Assembly (NCBI RefSeq): GCF_029277985.1
Contig: NZ_CP119546.1
Coordinates: forward strand, 2,728,001-2,792,000
Length of the DNA: 64,000 bases
Origin: Providencia stuartii
Lineage (GTDB): Bacteria; Pseudomonadota; Gammaproteobacteria; Enterobacterales; Enterobacteriaceae
Direction: 5' to 3'
Shown here one piece after another: positions 19,500-28,419 of the stretch. The notes below the pieces were generated by a model. It searched no databases. It had not been told where the DNA came from and worked only from the letters and a program-made list of their open reading frames with translations. Within the stretch, counting starts at the first letter, position 1, and each line of letters starts with the position of its first letter. The position numbers and the translations under genes are program-made.

Positions 19500-20231
19500 T
19501 CAGTTTACAATCAACCGACCATATAATGGCTGAACGGGCCGATTGTTTGAATGCCCCAAGGCTTGTTGAAATTTCTTTATTTGTTCTTTTGATGCTTTTA
19601 TCGGCTGTTTCATCACTAACCATACCACGCCTTCAGTACACGGTGGTGTCGTTAAAGAACCGCTAAAACGATAATAGCTTTTGTCTTCTGGATAAAGAGC
19701 AGCTAAGTTAATATTTGTACCTAACTCTTTTTCCTGATTTTTTTCTTCCGGTATATTACTCAACACTTGCTCGATGGCAGGATTCTCATCACCTTCCTCT
19801 AACATAATTGCGAGTACAGCAACTCCACCATCATTTTTGGAATGAACAAAATGCAACTCCAATGGATATTGCTTACCTTTTATTTCATTTTCGCTTGGGC
19901 TATGAAAGTGAAATTGTTTTAATTGGTAAGTTGCTCCATCAATAGAAAAGTCATCATCATCATTAACATTGATTTGTATTGAGTGCCCATTATTGATGAT
20001 TTTTTGTGCGTGGGTATGTATGTTTATAGATAATGGCTTTAATTTGCCATCAATGACCTTATCAATATTAATCGGGGATTGGTTAAATCCATTTTCACAA
20101 ACTTTGAATTCGTCGCTCAGCTTCCCCCAATTTTCAGGTGCTCCACTACCTTCGTAAGTCCATAATGAATTAGCTTGTGATGAAAAAGTGAGAGTAGCTA
20201 AGATATATAACATAGCCTTATTGTAACCCAT
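19500..20231 (-). CDS. Alpha-class carbonic anhydrase, periplasmic
   Basis: Alpha-carbonic anhydrase, interconverting CO2 and bicarbonate in the periplasm. About 243 residues with a signal peptide (AMLYILATLTFSSQANS). The family signatures NQSPINID, QFHFHSPSEN and LELHFVH supply the three zinc-binding histidines (108, 110 and 127 from the chosen start). Further marks are YYRFSGSLTTPPCTEGVVW, which includes the substrate-pocket Thr and a Cys that usually pairs with the one in FKVCENGF, and NNRPVQPLYGR. The longer frame adds residues before the signal peptide, so the second or third ATG is preferred. Intact and monocistronic; a native host-type gene. Confidence 0.93.
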   Translation of the reverse strand: MGYNKAMLYILATLTFSSQANSLWTYEGSGAPENWGKLSDEFKVCENGFNQSPINIDKVIDGKLKPLSINIHTHAQKIINNGHSIQINVNDDDDFSIDGATYQLKQFHFHSPSENEIKGKQYPLELHFVHSKNDGGVAVLAIMLEEGDENPAIEQVLSNIPEEKNQEKELGTNINLAALYPEDKSYYRFSGSLTTPPCTEGVVWLVMKQPIKASKEQIKKFQQALGHSNNRPVQPLYGRLIVN

Positions 20232-20350
20232 GTGATAGTAACTCAAGTTGTCAATGTGAATTCTAAAGCTACACCTTGGCTTACACAAATATCATTAGGA
20301 TTTATCTTATAATAACAATTAATAGCACATCTTATCTAAAATAAAACATA

Positions 20351-20500
20351 CTATATTCCATTATTTCTACCCTCAGTTGCAGATTGTTGTGCACCTTTAA
20401 TGGCAGTAATAATGTCATCTGTTGGGAACCGAACACGATCAGATGCTCCACCGGCTTGGCGTGTATCAAACTCAAAAATCTGAACAGAATATATCCATTA
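20351..20500 (-). pseudogene. C-terminal remnant of an unidentified gene
   Basis: An open frame of about 48 codons without a start, ending DDIITAIKGAQQSATEGRNNGI. It has normal codon use (WIYSVQIFEFDTRQAGGASD), so it looks like the tail of a lost coding sequence, possibly phage-derived, because phage remnants begin just to the right. Family not recognised. Confidence 0.4.
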
Positions 20501-20614
20501 ATGATGTCACGCCTCCTTTAGAGATAAAAAAACCGCCAATTAGGTGGTCTAAATTATGATGGAGATATCATTACTGCTGGTATTTTGACTCACAACCACC
20601 TCTCCTAAATAGAA

Positions 20615-20641
20615 AAAGGCTACACAATGTGTGTAGCCTTT
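20615..20641. terminator. Terminator hairpin
   Basis: AAAGGCTACACA and TGTGTAGCCTTT form a perfect 12-bp stem around a three-base loop. It lies just beyond the stop of the following minus-strand membrane protein gene and probably terminates it. Confidence 0.7.
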
Positions 20642-20669
20642 GCGTAATTTTTTGAATAAAAAGGAAAAG

Positions 20670-21011
20670 CTACTGATAGAAGATAATCAACGTACAACCC
20701 CCCACAAACAAAGCAACGGTACCATGTAAAAATGTGGCTATCATTGCCTTTTCAGTATTAACATGACTCTTTTTCCTGTTATCTAACCACTCATTTATAG
20801 CAATTATGAAACAAAAAAAGCAATAAACGCCAGCACCAAAAATAATAAATACCATCGACAACCCTCTGGAAAGGGTTGACCATCCTCCATAGTGACTATG
20901 TGGGTTAACATGATTGATGATCAATGCAATGATGAATACGATAAGCCCGAACCAGAATGCATTTAAAATTCCTTTTCCAACTACTTTATATTCTACTTTT
21001 TCCGTACTCAT
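20670..21011 (-). CDS. Membrane protein, three helices
   Basis: 113 residues with three hydrophobic segments: NAFWFGLIVFIIALIINHV (about 14-32), LSMVFIIFGAGVYCFFCFII (about 51-70) and GTVALFVGGCTLIIFYQ at the C-terminus. The second is followed by the positively charged loop NEWLDNRKKSH. Function unknown. The gene has its own terminator and is of host or moron type. Confidence 0.6.
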   Translation of the reverse strand: MSTEKVEYKVVGKGILNAFWFGLIVFIIALIINHVNPHSHYGGWSTLSRGLSMVFIIFGAGVYCFFCFIIAINEWLDNRKKSHVNTEKAMIATFLHGTVALFVGGCTLIIFYQ

Positions 21012-21139
21012 ATATTTTCACTTTCATTGAAATTTAGGTTAAGTACACTATAGTTCTAAATTTTAAAAAGGAAAATAGTTAATAGCAAAATATAGCGGTT
21101 GTGTCTTTTATTCATGCATGATAGAACACAGTCACTTAA

Positions 21140-21325
21140 ATGGGATTTACTATGCTTGATGGTATTGTTCAATTATTAGTCGCCGCCCCTATAATTGGGT
21201 TTGCGATCTCATTCATAATTATTATTTCGTCCAGCCAAAGCAAAGGAACTTTCGGTATATCTGTTGGTGTAATACTCGCATTTCTTTCATTTATGTTGCT
21301 CATGTGGACCTCTAAATTCTACTGA
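21140..21325 (+). CDS. Small two-helix membrane protein
   Basis: 61 residues, with two transmembrane helices (QLLVAAPIIGFAISFIIIIS and ISVGVILAFLSFMLLMW) joined by a short polar turn. The topology resembles small stress or toxin-like membrane peptides, but no family is recognised. MLDG five codons in is an alternative start. Confidence 0.45.
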   Translation: MGFTMLDGIVQLLVAAPIIGFAISFIIIISSSQSKGTFGISVGVILAFLSFMLLMWTSKFY

Positions 21326-21540
21326 TATTTAGCCAATTAGCTTTGGCATTCTCCACAACGAAAAGGTAGTTCCCAGTTTTTCGAATGGATTTCAAGAGCA
21401 GCAGGCCTACTACTTAAAGTTACCTTATCGTTATAGAAAATAGCTACACTTTCGCAGTAACCTTCCTCATGACATTGAGTTCACCATACCAGTTCATCTC
21501 AGCTCCCCTTTGGATCTAACCAATGCATACTTGGCTATCA

Positions 21541-22242
21541 TGCTTCCTCACAGGTGCCCGTAGCCACCCACGCGCTTTATTTGCTAACATGGCTTTTTTC
21601 ACAGCATCGTCATATTCGACCGCATCACACCACTAATAATTAAAGCCAAAGCCCCAACAATGACGACAACATAATCGGCGATATTCAGTAAGTTCGTTAG
21701 CGTCCGCAGTCGCAATATCCCACCACATTTTTAATACGCCATCTTGGGTGATTTAAGCTCTACGTTCCCTATCCGCTAGTGCGTCTGTAATTGCGCGATT
21801 GGCCTTAGCATTTCTGTACATCCGGCTGGCGCCAACATATGCAGTATTACCTCCGCTATTTCCACTGGCTCGCTTATATGCGGCAGTTCTATTTAAGTCG
21901 ATTAGATACTCATTAACGAATTTGGCTTGTAGGTCACTAAGCCCGTAATTGCGCACATCAAAGGTATTTTTCATCATCATGCGTACTATCTTGTTCTCTA
22001 CTCCGCGTAATTGATATATCACTATTGTGTGATGGTTCTTTTGCACATTCATTTTCGTGCGCAGTGCGCAATTTCTTTTGCGCAGTTTTTTGCGCAGATT
22101 GCGCAGCCGGCTTTTTAATATATCGTCGTGCAGTTGCGTAATTAAGTCCCTGGTCTTCACACCACTCTTTAGGTGATATTCCTGATTTAGCATGAGCGGC
22201 GAGGAACTGTTGCTGTAGCGTCCCCCAATCCGGTTTAGCCAT
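21541..22242 (-). pseudogene. Broken phage terminase small subunit
   Basis: The N-terminal part (MAKPDWGTLQQQFLAAHAKS, then GISPKEWCEDQGLNYATARR) carries the DNA-binding helix-turn-helix of small terminases of the P22/ES18 type. After about 85 codons the frame shifts and continues as GLSDLQAKFVNEYLIDLNRT, a Terminase_2 block. A third fragment, DIATADANELTEYRRLCCRH then CWGFGFNY, follows in yet another frame, interrupted by a stop. At least two frameshifts and one nonsense change make it non-functional. Downstream (about 21330-21520) is a further open fragment, ALEIHSKNWELPFRCGECQS, of unknown origin. No large terminase, portal or head gene follows. Confidence 0.75.
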
Positions 22243-22264
22243 TGTGTTTATCTCCTTAGCCTAT

Positions 22265-22295
22265 TAAAAAGCCCACTTGAAAAGTGGGCTTTTTA
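22265..22295. terminator. Bidirectional terminator
   Basis: TAAAAAGCCCACTT and AAAGTGGGCTTTTTA form a long stem with A and T runs on both sides, between the membrane protein gene and the terminase remnant. Confidence 0.8.
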
Positions 22296-22338
22296 ATGGG
22301 GCATTTTTGCACTATTGGTAACATTATTTACTATCCGT

Positions 22339-22848
22339 CTACTCACATACCCTTGCTGCAACCGCTTTTTCATACCATTTTTTTATTCGACTCTCATTTG
22401 CTAGTTCATATTGTTTTTCTAATTCATTTACTAAGTTGGTTGTTTTTTTGATATCTTTATTATTTCCTCTATATAAATAACTAGTTATATTAAAATTGAC
22501 ATTATCCCAAGCCTTCACTAAATCTTTGTTGCTTGAAAATACTCTGTATCCTCCCCAAGATTCACAACAAGGAGTATAGAGTTTAATGGCACTCTTGTGC
22601 TCTTCGTCCTTAAGCATAATCGTTCGTGGACCATGAATAGCATTAAGCTTGTCAGGCATTGCTTCTAGTTCAAATAAAAATGCCCGCAATCCCATCATTA
22701 CATTTTTAAAAGCCTTTGCTTTTTCTTGTTTTTTCCAACTGCTCATTGCAACTAACGCTACTATAGCCGCAGTAAATGTTGCTATCGCAGCCAACCATGT
22801 TCCTATTGCAGTAGCGATTGTCCAAAAATCAGTTCCTGCTGTTTGCAT
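22339..22848 (-). CDS. Prophage membrane protein
   Basis: 169 residues with one N-terminal transmembrane helix (TWLAAIATFTAAIVALVAMS, about 17-36) and a soluble charged C-terminal domain. GAGGAG lies at ideal distance from the ATG at 22848, which therefore beats the ATG 45 bases upstream. Such single-span proteins are common accessory genes between phage lysis and packaging genes. Function unknown. Confidence 0.6.
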   Translation of the reverse strand: MQTAGTDFWTIATAIGTWLAAIATFTAAIVALVAMSSWKKQEKAKAFKNVMMGLRAFLFELEAMPDKLNAIHGPRTIMLKDEEHKSAIKLYTPCCESWGGYRVFSSNKDLVKAWDNVNFNITSYLYRGNNKDIKKTTNLVNELEKQYELANESRIKKWYEKAVAARVCE

Positions 22849-22922
22849 ATTAATACTCCTCGTTAGCAGAATTTTTAGCCGAAGAGTATACATAAATTTC
22901 TTCTAACTTTAAGCAGCCAGTC

Positions 22923-23225
22923 TTAATGTAATCTTGTATTGCTTCTATCCGCTTCAACCTCTCGAATAGCACCTAATTGCTGATTGGCTTTATCAATTGT
23001 CGCTAATAACAAAGGGATCCATAGAATGGCTTGTGAATATAGCAATGTTTTTCCATCGCTATCGGGCGGTAGTGGTGCTAGTACAGGTTCAGTTAATGTT
23101 GCCGGTATCGGTGTACATTGCGCTGGAACGTAACTCGTTTGTGTACTCGTACAACCCGTTAGCAATAGGCTGGGGCACAAAAGGATCACAAACAGACTCT
23201 TTTTTGAGTATCGTACGATATTCAA
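22923..23225 (-). CDS. Rz1-like outer-membrane spanin lipoprotein
   Basis: Overlaps the Rz gene in another frame, the classic Rz/Rz1 arrangement. A lipoprotein signal, SLFVILLCPSLLLTGC, ends in a lipobox (LTGC), and the mature part is Pro-rich (APLPPDSD). Rz1 sits in the outer membrane and joins Rz to fuse the two membranes in the last step of lysis. The start is uncertain: a TTG at about 23225 gives a standard signal, while the longest ATG frame begins at 23276. The C-terminus is longer than in lambda Rz1. Confidence 0.7.
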   Translation of the reverse strand: MNIVRYSKKSLFVILLCPSLLLTGCTSTQTSYVPAQCTPIPATLTEPVLAPLPPDSDGKTLLYSQAILWIPLLLATIDKANQQLGAIREVEADRSNTRLH

Positions 23226-23466
23226 TGATTTTCTCCTGTGCTTTAGTGTCGGCCTGAATGCCGTTTCGGTATGCAACTGAAGCGATTTGATTAAACCGGT
23301 TAAATTGAAGTGATTGCTTAGAAATCGTTTCGCTTAGATTGTTATTATCTTGGCGTAACTGCTTATTCTCTTTTTGGGCTTCAATCCTTGTATCGTGCTC
23401 GGTAACTATCCACCAGCCTAATATCACTACCATGATAAATAGCCAAAATGACTTATCGAATTTCAT
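23089..23466 (-). CDS. Rz-like inner-membrane spanin
   Basis: 125 residues. An N-terminal membrane anchor (FWLFIMVVILGWWIV) is followed by a long coiled coil (EAQKENKQLRQDNNNLSETI), the architecture of Rz spanins (DUF2514 or lysis Rz type). It follows the endolysin and overlaps Rz1. The ATG at 23466 is preferred to an upstream TTG. Confidence 0.78.
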   Translation of the reverse strand: MKFDKSFWLFIMVVILGWWIVTEHDTRIEAQKENKQLRQDNNNLSETISKQSLQFNRFNQIASVAYRNGIQADTKAQEKIIEYRTILKKESVCDPFVPQPIANGLYEYTNELRSSAMYTDTGNIN

Positions 23467-23484
23467 TACAAACCCCAATAAGTA

Positions 23485-23877
23485 TTAAGCCGGATATGAT
23501 TTATGTGACAACTGGAAATGAGGGCCATCTTTAAAACTTTTCCAGTTACCACCCCATTCGAGATCAACACCTAGCTCCTTGGCTGCTTGAAGCATTGCAT
23601 CAGCAACTAACTTGAACTTAGACCAGTCATTCCAAGGTATTTCGCGACCGACTAACGGGGCACAATCTACAGCGCGTCCAGTTAAGTGCCGGCTATTCAT
23701 GGTCTGGCTAGCACCATTTTTCACCAATTGGCGTTGTCGGGCTTCAGTTCGCTTGCCTTCAATGACCATAAAGTCAATATTAGTTAACTCGAGTGCTCGA
23801 CGAGTCACTTTAACCAGATCGGGGTGAACACCTCTTAAGTTCTCTTCACTGCGATTACTGAATTTAAATTTACTCAC
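23485..23877 (-). CDS. Phage endolysin, M15 D,D/L-Ala-D-Glu peptidase
   Basis: 130 residues; peptidase family M15, cutting the peptide stem of peptidoglycan at lysis. The zinc site is visible: SRHLTGRAVDCAP supplies the His and Asp, and GPHFQLS the final His, with VIEGKRTEARQRQL upstream as the usual family block. Overlaps the holin gene by eight bases. No signal peptide, so export depends on the holin. Intact. Confidence 0.9.
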   Translation of the reverse strand: MSKFKFSNRSEENLRGVHPDLVKVTRRALELTNIDFMVIEGKRTEARQRQLVKNGASQTMNSRHLTGRAVDCAPLVGREIPWNDWSKFKLVADAMLQAAKELGVDLEWGGNWKSFKDGPHFQLSHKSYPA

Positions 23878-24181
23878 CTGATACCTTCCTTAAAAATCGC
23901 TTTTCAATTGTTTTAATGAGCTCAGCACCAGACCAGCCAGCAAAGCCAGCAGCTCCGCCAGCTATTTCAGGAACCCATTGATAATAACTAGATGCAAGAA
24001 ATACAATTGCGCCAGCAAATACCGCAACAATTGCTTGTAAGATAAAAGTCCGCCAGCTGAACCTCTCTCCGTTTAAAACCTTATATGCATAGCTGGCAGC
24101 CACGCCGAGCATGGTCATCAATAAGATAAGCACCTCGCGGAACCAGCTATAGTTATTTGGATCTCTATGTGGCATACGCAT
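23870..24181 (-). CDS. Phage holin
   Basis: About 103 residues with three likely membrane segments: REVLILLMTMLGVAASYAYK, then FILQAIVAVFAGAIVFLASS, then IAGGAAGFAGWSGAEL. The tail is positively charged (KTIEKRFLRKVSGE). This architecture, plus its position directly before the endolysin, makes it the lysis-timing holin. GGGGGTGG precedes the ATG at 24181. Confidence 0.82.
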   Translation of the reverse strand: MRMPHRDPNNYSWFREVLILLMTMLGVAASYAYKVLNGERFSWRTFILQAIVAVFAGAIVFLASSYYQWVPEIAGGAAGFAGWSGAELIKTIEKRFLRKVSGE

Positions 24182-24329
24182 ATCCACCCCCGATGGAGTG
24201 TTCCATGATTTAGTTAATAGGTAGCCAACCGCAACGTCATTGCAGTAATTAAACGTGTTAATAGTGATTTGCGGGGGCTGTATACGAAAAAAGGCCGCAC
24301 TAGGCGACCTCTTGGTTAGATGTTTTGCA

Positions 24330-24540
<211 letters not shown>

Positions 24541-24673
24541 GATACTCACTTAAATACAAAAAACACATTCCATTAAATATTTTAATATTAATTAGCTTTT
24601 GTTGCTTTAATTAACTACAGTTAAATTGAATTTCAAAAACTTAGTCTATTAATAAAATTTAAGCGAGGTTTTT

Positions 24674-25006
24674 ATGGAAAGGCGCCGTTATATAGTTTTC
24701 AATGTTAAAGGGTTTTCTAGTATATATAATGACTTTGCGGGGGAGGATATTCCTTTTAGGTTAACGCTAGAAAGAGCTAGCGGAGGGACAGAGGTGGTTA
24801 ATTTAAATCTACACTCAAAACTTGACATGATGTTCTACCAAACACTGCTCTCATATTGCTATGGATCGCCATCTTTTTCAAACCCTAATAATTTATTAGG
24901 CCCTAAGTATCTAAGGGCTGGAATTTCGTTAGATGATAGCGGCCTGATTGGCTTTGATATGTCAAACAACATTGTACCAGACAATGATGTATATGACGAT
25001 AATTAA
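24674..25006 (+). CDS. Hypothetical protein, opposite strand in prophage
   Basis: 110 residues with no membrane segment, compact alpha/beta composition (IPFRLTLERASGGTEVVNLN) and an acidic tail (IVPDNDVYDDN). AAGCGAGG precedes the ATG. It runs against the surrounding late-phage genes, so it is probably a moron with its own promoter. Family not recognised. Confidence 0.6.
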   Translation: MERRRYIVFNVKGFSSIYNDFAGEDIPFRLTLERASGGTEVVNLNLHSKLDMMFYQTLLSYCYGSPSFSNPNNLLGPKYLRAGISLDDSGLIGFDMSNNIVPDNDVYDDN

Positions 25007-25320
25007 TAATTAACAATAAATAATCAACTTTCGATATTTAAGCCATTTGATACTGAATGGCTTTTTTCTTTAATTCATCTAATTACTAACTTTAATCATA
25101 TAGATATGCTTAATTCAGCAATAAGCCACTTAACAATATCAATAAATTAAACCCACTCGAACTCATCAAACCCCTCAAAATAATCAAACATATATAAACC
25201 TCTATAGTGCGAAAAACCCCGCGATTGCGAGGCCTTGAATTTGTTTAATGCGACTAGGTATAGAAAGTCCATTATTAGAAGATAATAAGCCAATTTTATG
25301 CAAAAATAAAATAAAACACA
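25007..25320. other. Gap downstream of Q
   Basis: Contains no gene. In lambdoid phages the late promoter and the site where Q loads lie downstream of Q, on the lysis-gene side; I cannot assign boxes. A small G/C-rich hairpin (CCCCGCG/CGAGG near 25217) may be the early late-operon terminator that Q overrides. Confidence 0.4.
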
Positions 25321-26100
25321 TTATTTTATTACCCTGCTAAATGCCAGTTCTGCCGCACTTTCTTCAATAAAACATTTACTAGCTAACTTTTCATAAAATG
25401 GCTTCCAATTTCGTGACCATGACGATTGGGTTAAATCAGGTACTAAGTGTTTTATCGCATTATATGCCACAGACGACGGCACCCGGTTGAACCCCTTGCC
25501 AGCACAACGAGGGCAATCTTTAAATACAGGCACGCCCTGCAGCTTAGTTTGAATGTCATCTAATACCTTACCTCGCCCTTTGCAGCGGCAACGGTGCGCT
25601 ATTTGCCCTTTTCCATTGCAAGGAACACATAACTCATCCACCTTTTCATTTTCAATCCATGGCTCAATAACCACTGCTCCGTCTAGTCTCGTTATACCAG
25701 GATGTTTGACTACGTCCTTACGCTTATAAATAAGGCCCTTACCGCTACATGCTGAACATGGAAAAACTGAACCTGCTGAACGGGCATAATCTTCAAATGC
25801 CATTCTGGCCAGAACAATTAGACAGTAACCCAACTTTTTACCTGCAGCTTTAGCCACCAGCTTTGGTGTAATTTTTTTAGCGTATTGGGTCAATGCTTCC
25901 ACGGTAGAAAATTTATCTTCTTCGCTGATATCATTCTTCGCTAGAAAGGCTGTCACACCGAACTTAGCTTGTGGTTCAGTCATCCCCATAGCTGCCATGA
26001 TATCTGTTCCCGTTATTCGGTCAGGAGATGTACAACCTGCTACATTACCGAATGTAGGTGACTTAGGGTGAAAGTTTTTAAGTGTATTTTCGAGTTTCAT
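25321..26100 (-). CDS. Phage antitermination protein Q
   Basis: 259 residues; Q antiterminator of the zinc-finger type (phage_antitermQ), which lets RNA polymerase read through the late terminator into the lysis and head genes. Cysteine pairs are plain: FPCSACSGKG, ELCVPCNGKG, HRCRCKGRG and KDCPRCAGKGF, giving a DnaJ-like zinc ribbon between residues 112 and 198. The start MKLENTLKNFHPKSPTFG is typical. Intact, upstream of the lysis genes as expected. Confidence 0.9.
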   Translation of the reverse strand: MKLENTLKNFHPKSPTFGNVAGCTSPDRITGTDIMAAMGMTEPQAKFGVTAFLAKNDISEEDKFSTVEALTQYAKKITPKLVAKAAGKKLGYCLIVLARMAFEDYARSAGSVFPCSACSGKGLIYKRKDVVKHPGITRLDGAVVIEPWIENEKVDELCVPCNGKGQIAHRCRCKGRGKVLDDIQTKLQGVPVFKDCPRCAGKGFNRVPSSVAYNAIKHLVPDLTQSSWSRNWKPFYEKLASKCFIEESAAELAFSRVIK

Positions 26101-26144
26101 TGGTTCACCACCTATTACACATCAACAATATTTTTTAATGGCTA

Positions 26145-26459
26145 TCAGATACGACATGCGCGCAGCTCCATGACTTCTCTTTTGGTTTGCTCAAGCAATT
26201 CCGCTTCGGTACCGTGAATTTGCTGCCATGTTTTTGGGGCCGCATGAAAGCCGGTGCCATAGCTAGCGCGGTGATGAGGCGGGCATAACGGCAATACATC
26301 TTTATGACTAGCACGCTGCGCTATTCCCTGCCCTGTTCGTGTATGATGGATTTCCGCAGGAGTTGCCCCATACCCCATGTTTCTACAACAAATACAGCCG
26401 AGTTCTGCTACATCTGATAACCACTGCATCTCTTCTTTGTTCTTTGATTTTTTGGTCAT
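26145..26459 (-). CDS. Ref-like HNH nuclease family protein
   Basis: 104 residues with EIHHTRTGQGIAQRASH, DVLPLCPPHHRASYG and GFHAAPKTW, the pattern of the P1 Ref / DUF968-related HNH family found in lambdoid nin regions. Ref is a RecA-dependent nuclease promoting recombination. The CCR cysteines in CICCRNMG plus CPPHH form the metal-binding set. Length is short for P1 Ref but usual for lambdoid versions. Followed by Q with a 45-bp gap. Confidence 0.78.
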   Translation of the reverse strand: MTKKSKNKEEMQWLSDVAELGCICCRNMGYGATPAEIHHTRTGQGIAQRASHKDVLPLCPPHHRASYGTGFHAAPKTWQQIHGTEAELLEQTKREVMELRACRI

Positions 26460-26470
26460 TGGTCTTGCCT

Positions 26471-27064
26471 CTAGGTAAAATCTAATAACTGAGCCGCCGC
26501 ATTTTCAGCAGCTTCTTGGGTGGGGAATTTGCGATACAGGATGGAGTTCCAAAGCACATCAAGCGTTGCTTTATAGAGTTCACTAAATGAAAAATCATCC
26601 ATACTGGCAAAGCTAATTGATTTAGGAACTTGACGCTTGCTGCCATCAGGCATTATGTATGTATCAAAATATCCAGCTTGCTCAGTAGCCCAAGCACGAT
26701 AAGCTTCAAATGACTTAGTCGCTGAAATATTGTGAGCGCGTTTCTGTGCTATCTCATCAAGATAAACATCAGCAGCGGATTGGAGGGCATCGTCGTTATC
26801 GGTGTAGTAAGCGAGGAATTTAACGTAACCGCATACTAGCTCTTTTTCTTCAGGCGAAATAGTGCCACCGGTTGGTTCCCAGTATTCATACCCAAGGTTA
26901 AGTAATGCGAAGTATTTACGATGGAATCGAGGGTTACGTGCCTTCTTAAAATCAGCATAAAGCACGTCACCACACTTGATTTTGGAATGCAAAAAATCTC
27001 TCGCAGCTGGATTGGCAGGTACAAGAGTGTCGTTAGACATTTTGATAAAGCTATGCTGTGCCAT
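26471..27064 (-). CDS. DUF1367 family phage protein
   Basis: 197 residues. The family pattern DVLYADFKKARNPRFHRKYF and the tail FPTQEAAENAAAQLLDF match DUF1367, a nin-region protein of lambdoid phages with no assigned activity. The conserved Arg/His-rich block suggests nucleic-acid contact. Twelve bases separate it from the Ref-like gene, so the two are cotranscribed. Confidence 0.85.
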   Translation of the reverse strand: MAQHSFIKMSNDTLVPANPAARDFLHSKIKCGDVLYADFKKARNPRFHRKYFALLNLGYEYWEPTGGTISPEEKELVCGYVKFLAYYTDNDDALQSAADVYLDEIAQKRAHNISATKSFEAYRAWATEQAGYFDTYIMPDGSKRQVPKSISFASMDDFSFSELYKATLDVLWNSILYRKFPTQEAAENAAAQLLDFT

Positions 27065-27155
27065 ACGTTTCTCTCAGTAGACACAGCAAGTGTTAAGATT
27101 GGGTGTTCAGACCAATAAGTAAATTATATAACCAGTTAGTGTCATCAAACCTTAT

Positions 27156-27243
27156 TTTTTAAGTTGCCTATACGATAGCAAACCAGTCTACCGCGGTTTA
27201 ATTAGCAACATTACTTTTCTAAGCTGCCTATGCGGCAGTAAAC
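27156..27243 (-). CRISPR. Decayed CRISPR array 3, two repeats and one spacer
   Basis: Two I-F repeats, 27156-27183 (several mismatches, GATAGCAAAC end) and 27216-27243 (two mismatches, CGGCAGTAAAC end), separated by exactly 32 bases. The flank 27244-27360 is homologous to the leader of array 2 (TTCAACAATAAATTACACCT, then AATACCTTTTATAC). Orientation is the same as arrays 1 and 2. No cas gene is near; the array lies just upstream of a prophage nin gene. Confidence 0.85.
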
Positions 27244-27549
27244 TATAACTTATCATGAAAAAAACCATATTCAACAATAAATTACACCTGATTTATGAGA
27301 AATACCTTTTATACTTCAACACTATTTAACTTTTTGATTTTTAACCAATATATTCTAAGTGAGAAAATAAAGGGTAAAAAAGAGGAAAACAGCACATCTT
27401 GTATCCCCACCTAAAATTAATAGCGATATTTTAAATTTGAACTATTTGTAATGCTTTGTCACATCAACGTTAACTAAGCCATGCTACTTGTGCCTGTCCC
27501 GCTGCTCAGCTTTACCATTCTGACGTAGTCATTTCATTAGTATTGCCTT
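27244..27549. other. Array 3 leader and gene-free flank
   Basis: The first 120 bases are the decayed leader described with array 3. The remainder has no gene that I can support. Confidence 0.55.
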
Positions 27550-27728
27550 TTAATCGTCTTTTGGCGCTACGCACAGATCAACAATGTCAGCAATACAATG
27601 CGATATAGCCTCCTCTCGTTCATCTTCATTCACAGAATTCCAGTCAGACTCAGTAGTGCCAAGATTGGTACTTCAGTAAATACTGGAGCAATCTAAGTGG
27701 CTGTATAGACCATTTCGTTGTCGCTCAC
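27550..27728 (-). pseudogene. Frameshifted phage early protein
   Basis: A GTG start with AGGAG upstream reads SDNEMVYTAT and then a stop; in another frame the sequence continues as TTESDWNSVNEDEREEAISH then CIADIVDLCVAPKDD before a final stop. Together this looks like one small acidic phage protein of about 58 residues broken by a stop and a frameshift. Family not named, though similar short proteins occur near lambdoid nin regions. Confidence 0.5.
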
Positions 27729-27812
27729 TGTTAGTTCTCCTATTTCAATATTTGCGTTAAATGTTCACTTATAGTATTTTCCGTACCTCAAATTTATTAA
27801 GGGAAATAAATA

Positions 27813-28187
27813 ATGGAGTTGCTAAACGGAATTATTAGAGGCAAATATTCAATTCATTTCTTAGCCATTTCTTGGTATTTGATCACCACTTTTATTAGCT
27901 TTGTTTTTGAAAAATTTCCCAGTACAAATCCATCATACAGAATAGAGACTGTGCTTTATCTCACTGCAACATCTAGAACCCTACAGACTTTAGTTTCAGC
28001 TTTAATTTTAATAGGACTATTTCGACGACTAACAAATGATTTAACCAAGCTTGGCATTCTTTACTTCCTTACTATAACGGTGATGTTTTCTATTAATATT
28101 GCGACTCTTTATGACCTTGTTGGATATATCAATTCCGGTGACTGTGAAGTCTCATATTGGTGCATGAGAACTTACTTCAGTAAGTAA
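27813..28187 (+). CDS. Membrane protein, four helices
   Basis: 124 residues with four hydrophobic segments: FLAISWYLITTFISFVF, LYLTATSRTLQTLVSALILI, LGILYFLTITVMFSINIATL and a weaker one near the end. Cysteines in GDCEVSYWCM close the protein. AAGGGAAA precedes the start. Unknown function; it may be a moron, possibly a membrane-acting exclusion protein, but this is only a guess from context. Confidence 0.55.
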   Translation: MELLNGIIRGKYSIHFLAISWYLITTFISFVFEKFPSTNPSYRIETVLYLTATSRTLQTLVSALILIGLFRRLTNDLTKLGILYFLTITVMFSINIATLYDLVGYINSGDCEVSYWCMRTYFSK

Positions 28188-28228
28188 CAAATGCGACTCT
28201 TTCTCTGGCATCACCTTACGTCAATAAT

Positions 28229-28417
28229 TCAGCCTCTCTCTAATACTGCCAGTGCCATCTCAATATACGCTAGCATGCGTTCACTGTTTATTTTTTGATT
28301 TTTCAGTTGCCGAATTGGCTGACTCACCAATAAATTACGCTGCTCCAGCTCTTGATACTTTTCTGGCCACAAAGCACGATTGTGCGGTAACCCATCAAGC
28401 AAATATTTACCTGACAT
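28229..28417 (-). CDS. Small prophage protein
   Basis: 62 residues starting MSGKYLLDGLPHNRALWPEK, helical with a Glu/Gln/Leu-rich middle. I chose the internal ATG because the upstream part of the longer frame is the out-of-frame reading of the preceding small gene. The two genes are three bases apart and belong to one early transcript. Unrecognised. Confidence 0.55.
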   Translation of the reverse strand: MSGKYLLDGLPHNRALWPEKYQELEQRNLLVSQPIRQLKNQKINSERMLAYIEMALAVLERG

Positions 28418-28419
28418 AG

